In this document: positions 5,499-5,608 of the stretch, in pieces
How the letters are laid out: every line of letters begins with the position of its first letter
Position numbering within the stretch: position 1 is the first letter of the stretch
Source of the DNA: Hyphomicrobiales bacterium
GTDB lineage: Bacteria > Pseudomonadota > Alphaproteobacteria > Rhizobiales > Aestuariivirgaceae
Length of the DNA: 5,608 nt
NCBI GenBank assembly: GCA_013002595.1
Contig: JABDJG010000413.1
Span: 1-5,608, forward strand
Reading direction: 5' to 3'
Notes under the pieces: generated by a model
Seen by the model: the letters and a program-made list of their open reading frames with translations, nothing else
What the model was told of the DNA's origin: nothing
Databases searched by the model: none
Made by a program: the position numbers and the translations under genes

Positions 5499-5608
5499 AT
5501 GACCGAGATCGACCAGATACGGACAATGCTGGCTGGCGAGCAACCTGAAGCCGGCGGCGATAGCGGCGGGCAGTATGTCGCGTTTGTCGTCGGCGAACAG
5601 ACCTATTG
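5499..5608 (+). CDS. cheW: CheW-like chemotaxis coupling protein, 5' end only
   Basis: Thirty-six full codons are present before the window ends. The product starts MTEIDQIRTMLAG, passes through a Gly-rich linker (EAGGDSGG), and enters QYVAFVVGEQTYxI-like sequence. This is the first beta strand of a CheW domain, where F-x-L/V-G-x-x-x-Y/F is the usual opening. CheW is a cytoplasmic adaptor of two SH3-like barrels joining the receptor hairpin tips to the P5 domain of CheA. Its position after two receptors supports the call. The frame is open upstream to a TGA at 5349-5351, but the ribosome-binding site and domain position favour 5499. With only the N-terminus visible, a CheW-domain protein of another type (a CheV, or a longer fusion) cannot be excluded. 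Confidence 0.8.
   Translation, partial: MTEIDQIRTMLAGEQPEAGGDSGGQYVAFVVGEQTY

Overview
The window looks like a chemotaxis locus from an alphaproteobacterium, probably a member of the Hyphomicrobiales (Rhizobiales) or a relative. Coding DNA is moderately GC-rich. The promoters carry TTAACC-type boxes resembling CtrA half-sites. One intergenic region is rich in GANTC, the CcrM methylation target. The chemoreceptors also have an alphaproteobacterial architecture, with several HAMP-like units between the membrane and the signalling hairpin. The assignment rests on these features and on general family knowledge, not on a database match.

Layout. Positions 1-101 (minus strand) hold the first 33 codons of an unrecognised gene, reading out of the window and transcribed away from the chemotaxis genes. 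Positions 102-401 are a divergent intergenic region. It holds a plausible minus-strand promoter, a perfect 7-bp inverted repeat over that promoter's -35 box, and a plus-strand promoter-like element. Positions 402-2789 encode a 795-residue chemoreceptor with a helical, HBM-like periplasmic domain containing two copies of an R-R-H-E-K-D-F motif; it ends in a CheR/CheB docking pentapeptide. A 96-126 bp gap, depending on the start chosen, repeats the same promoter-like element. It is followed by a second receptor ending at 5048, whose periplasmic part is a DUF3365/Tll0287-like domain with a CVSCH heme-c motif and which lacks the docking pentapeptide. Positions 5049-5498 are an AT-rich, GANTC-rich gene-free stretch with a third, weaker TTAACC element. 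From 5499 to the window end is the start of a CheW-like coupling protein.

How the genes fit together. The receptors have unrelated sensing domains but almost the same cytoplasmic half, including a 39-bp stretch identical in DNA. They are likely paralogues by duplication and sensor swapping, and could share one signalling array. CheW would link them to CheA. The docking tail on only one receptor suggests that the heme receptor depends on its neighbour, or on other receptors, for efficient methylation. The shared promoter-like element suggests co-regulation, possibly with the cell cycle.

No insertion sequence, CRISPR array, tRNA, rRNA or phage feature was seen. The most distinctive content is the heme-c chemoreceptor paired with the HBM-like receptor under a repeated upstream element. 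Each component belongs to a known family, so this is not clearly a new system.
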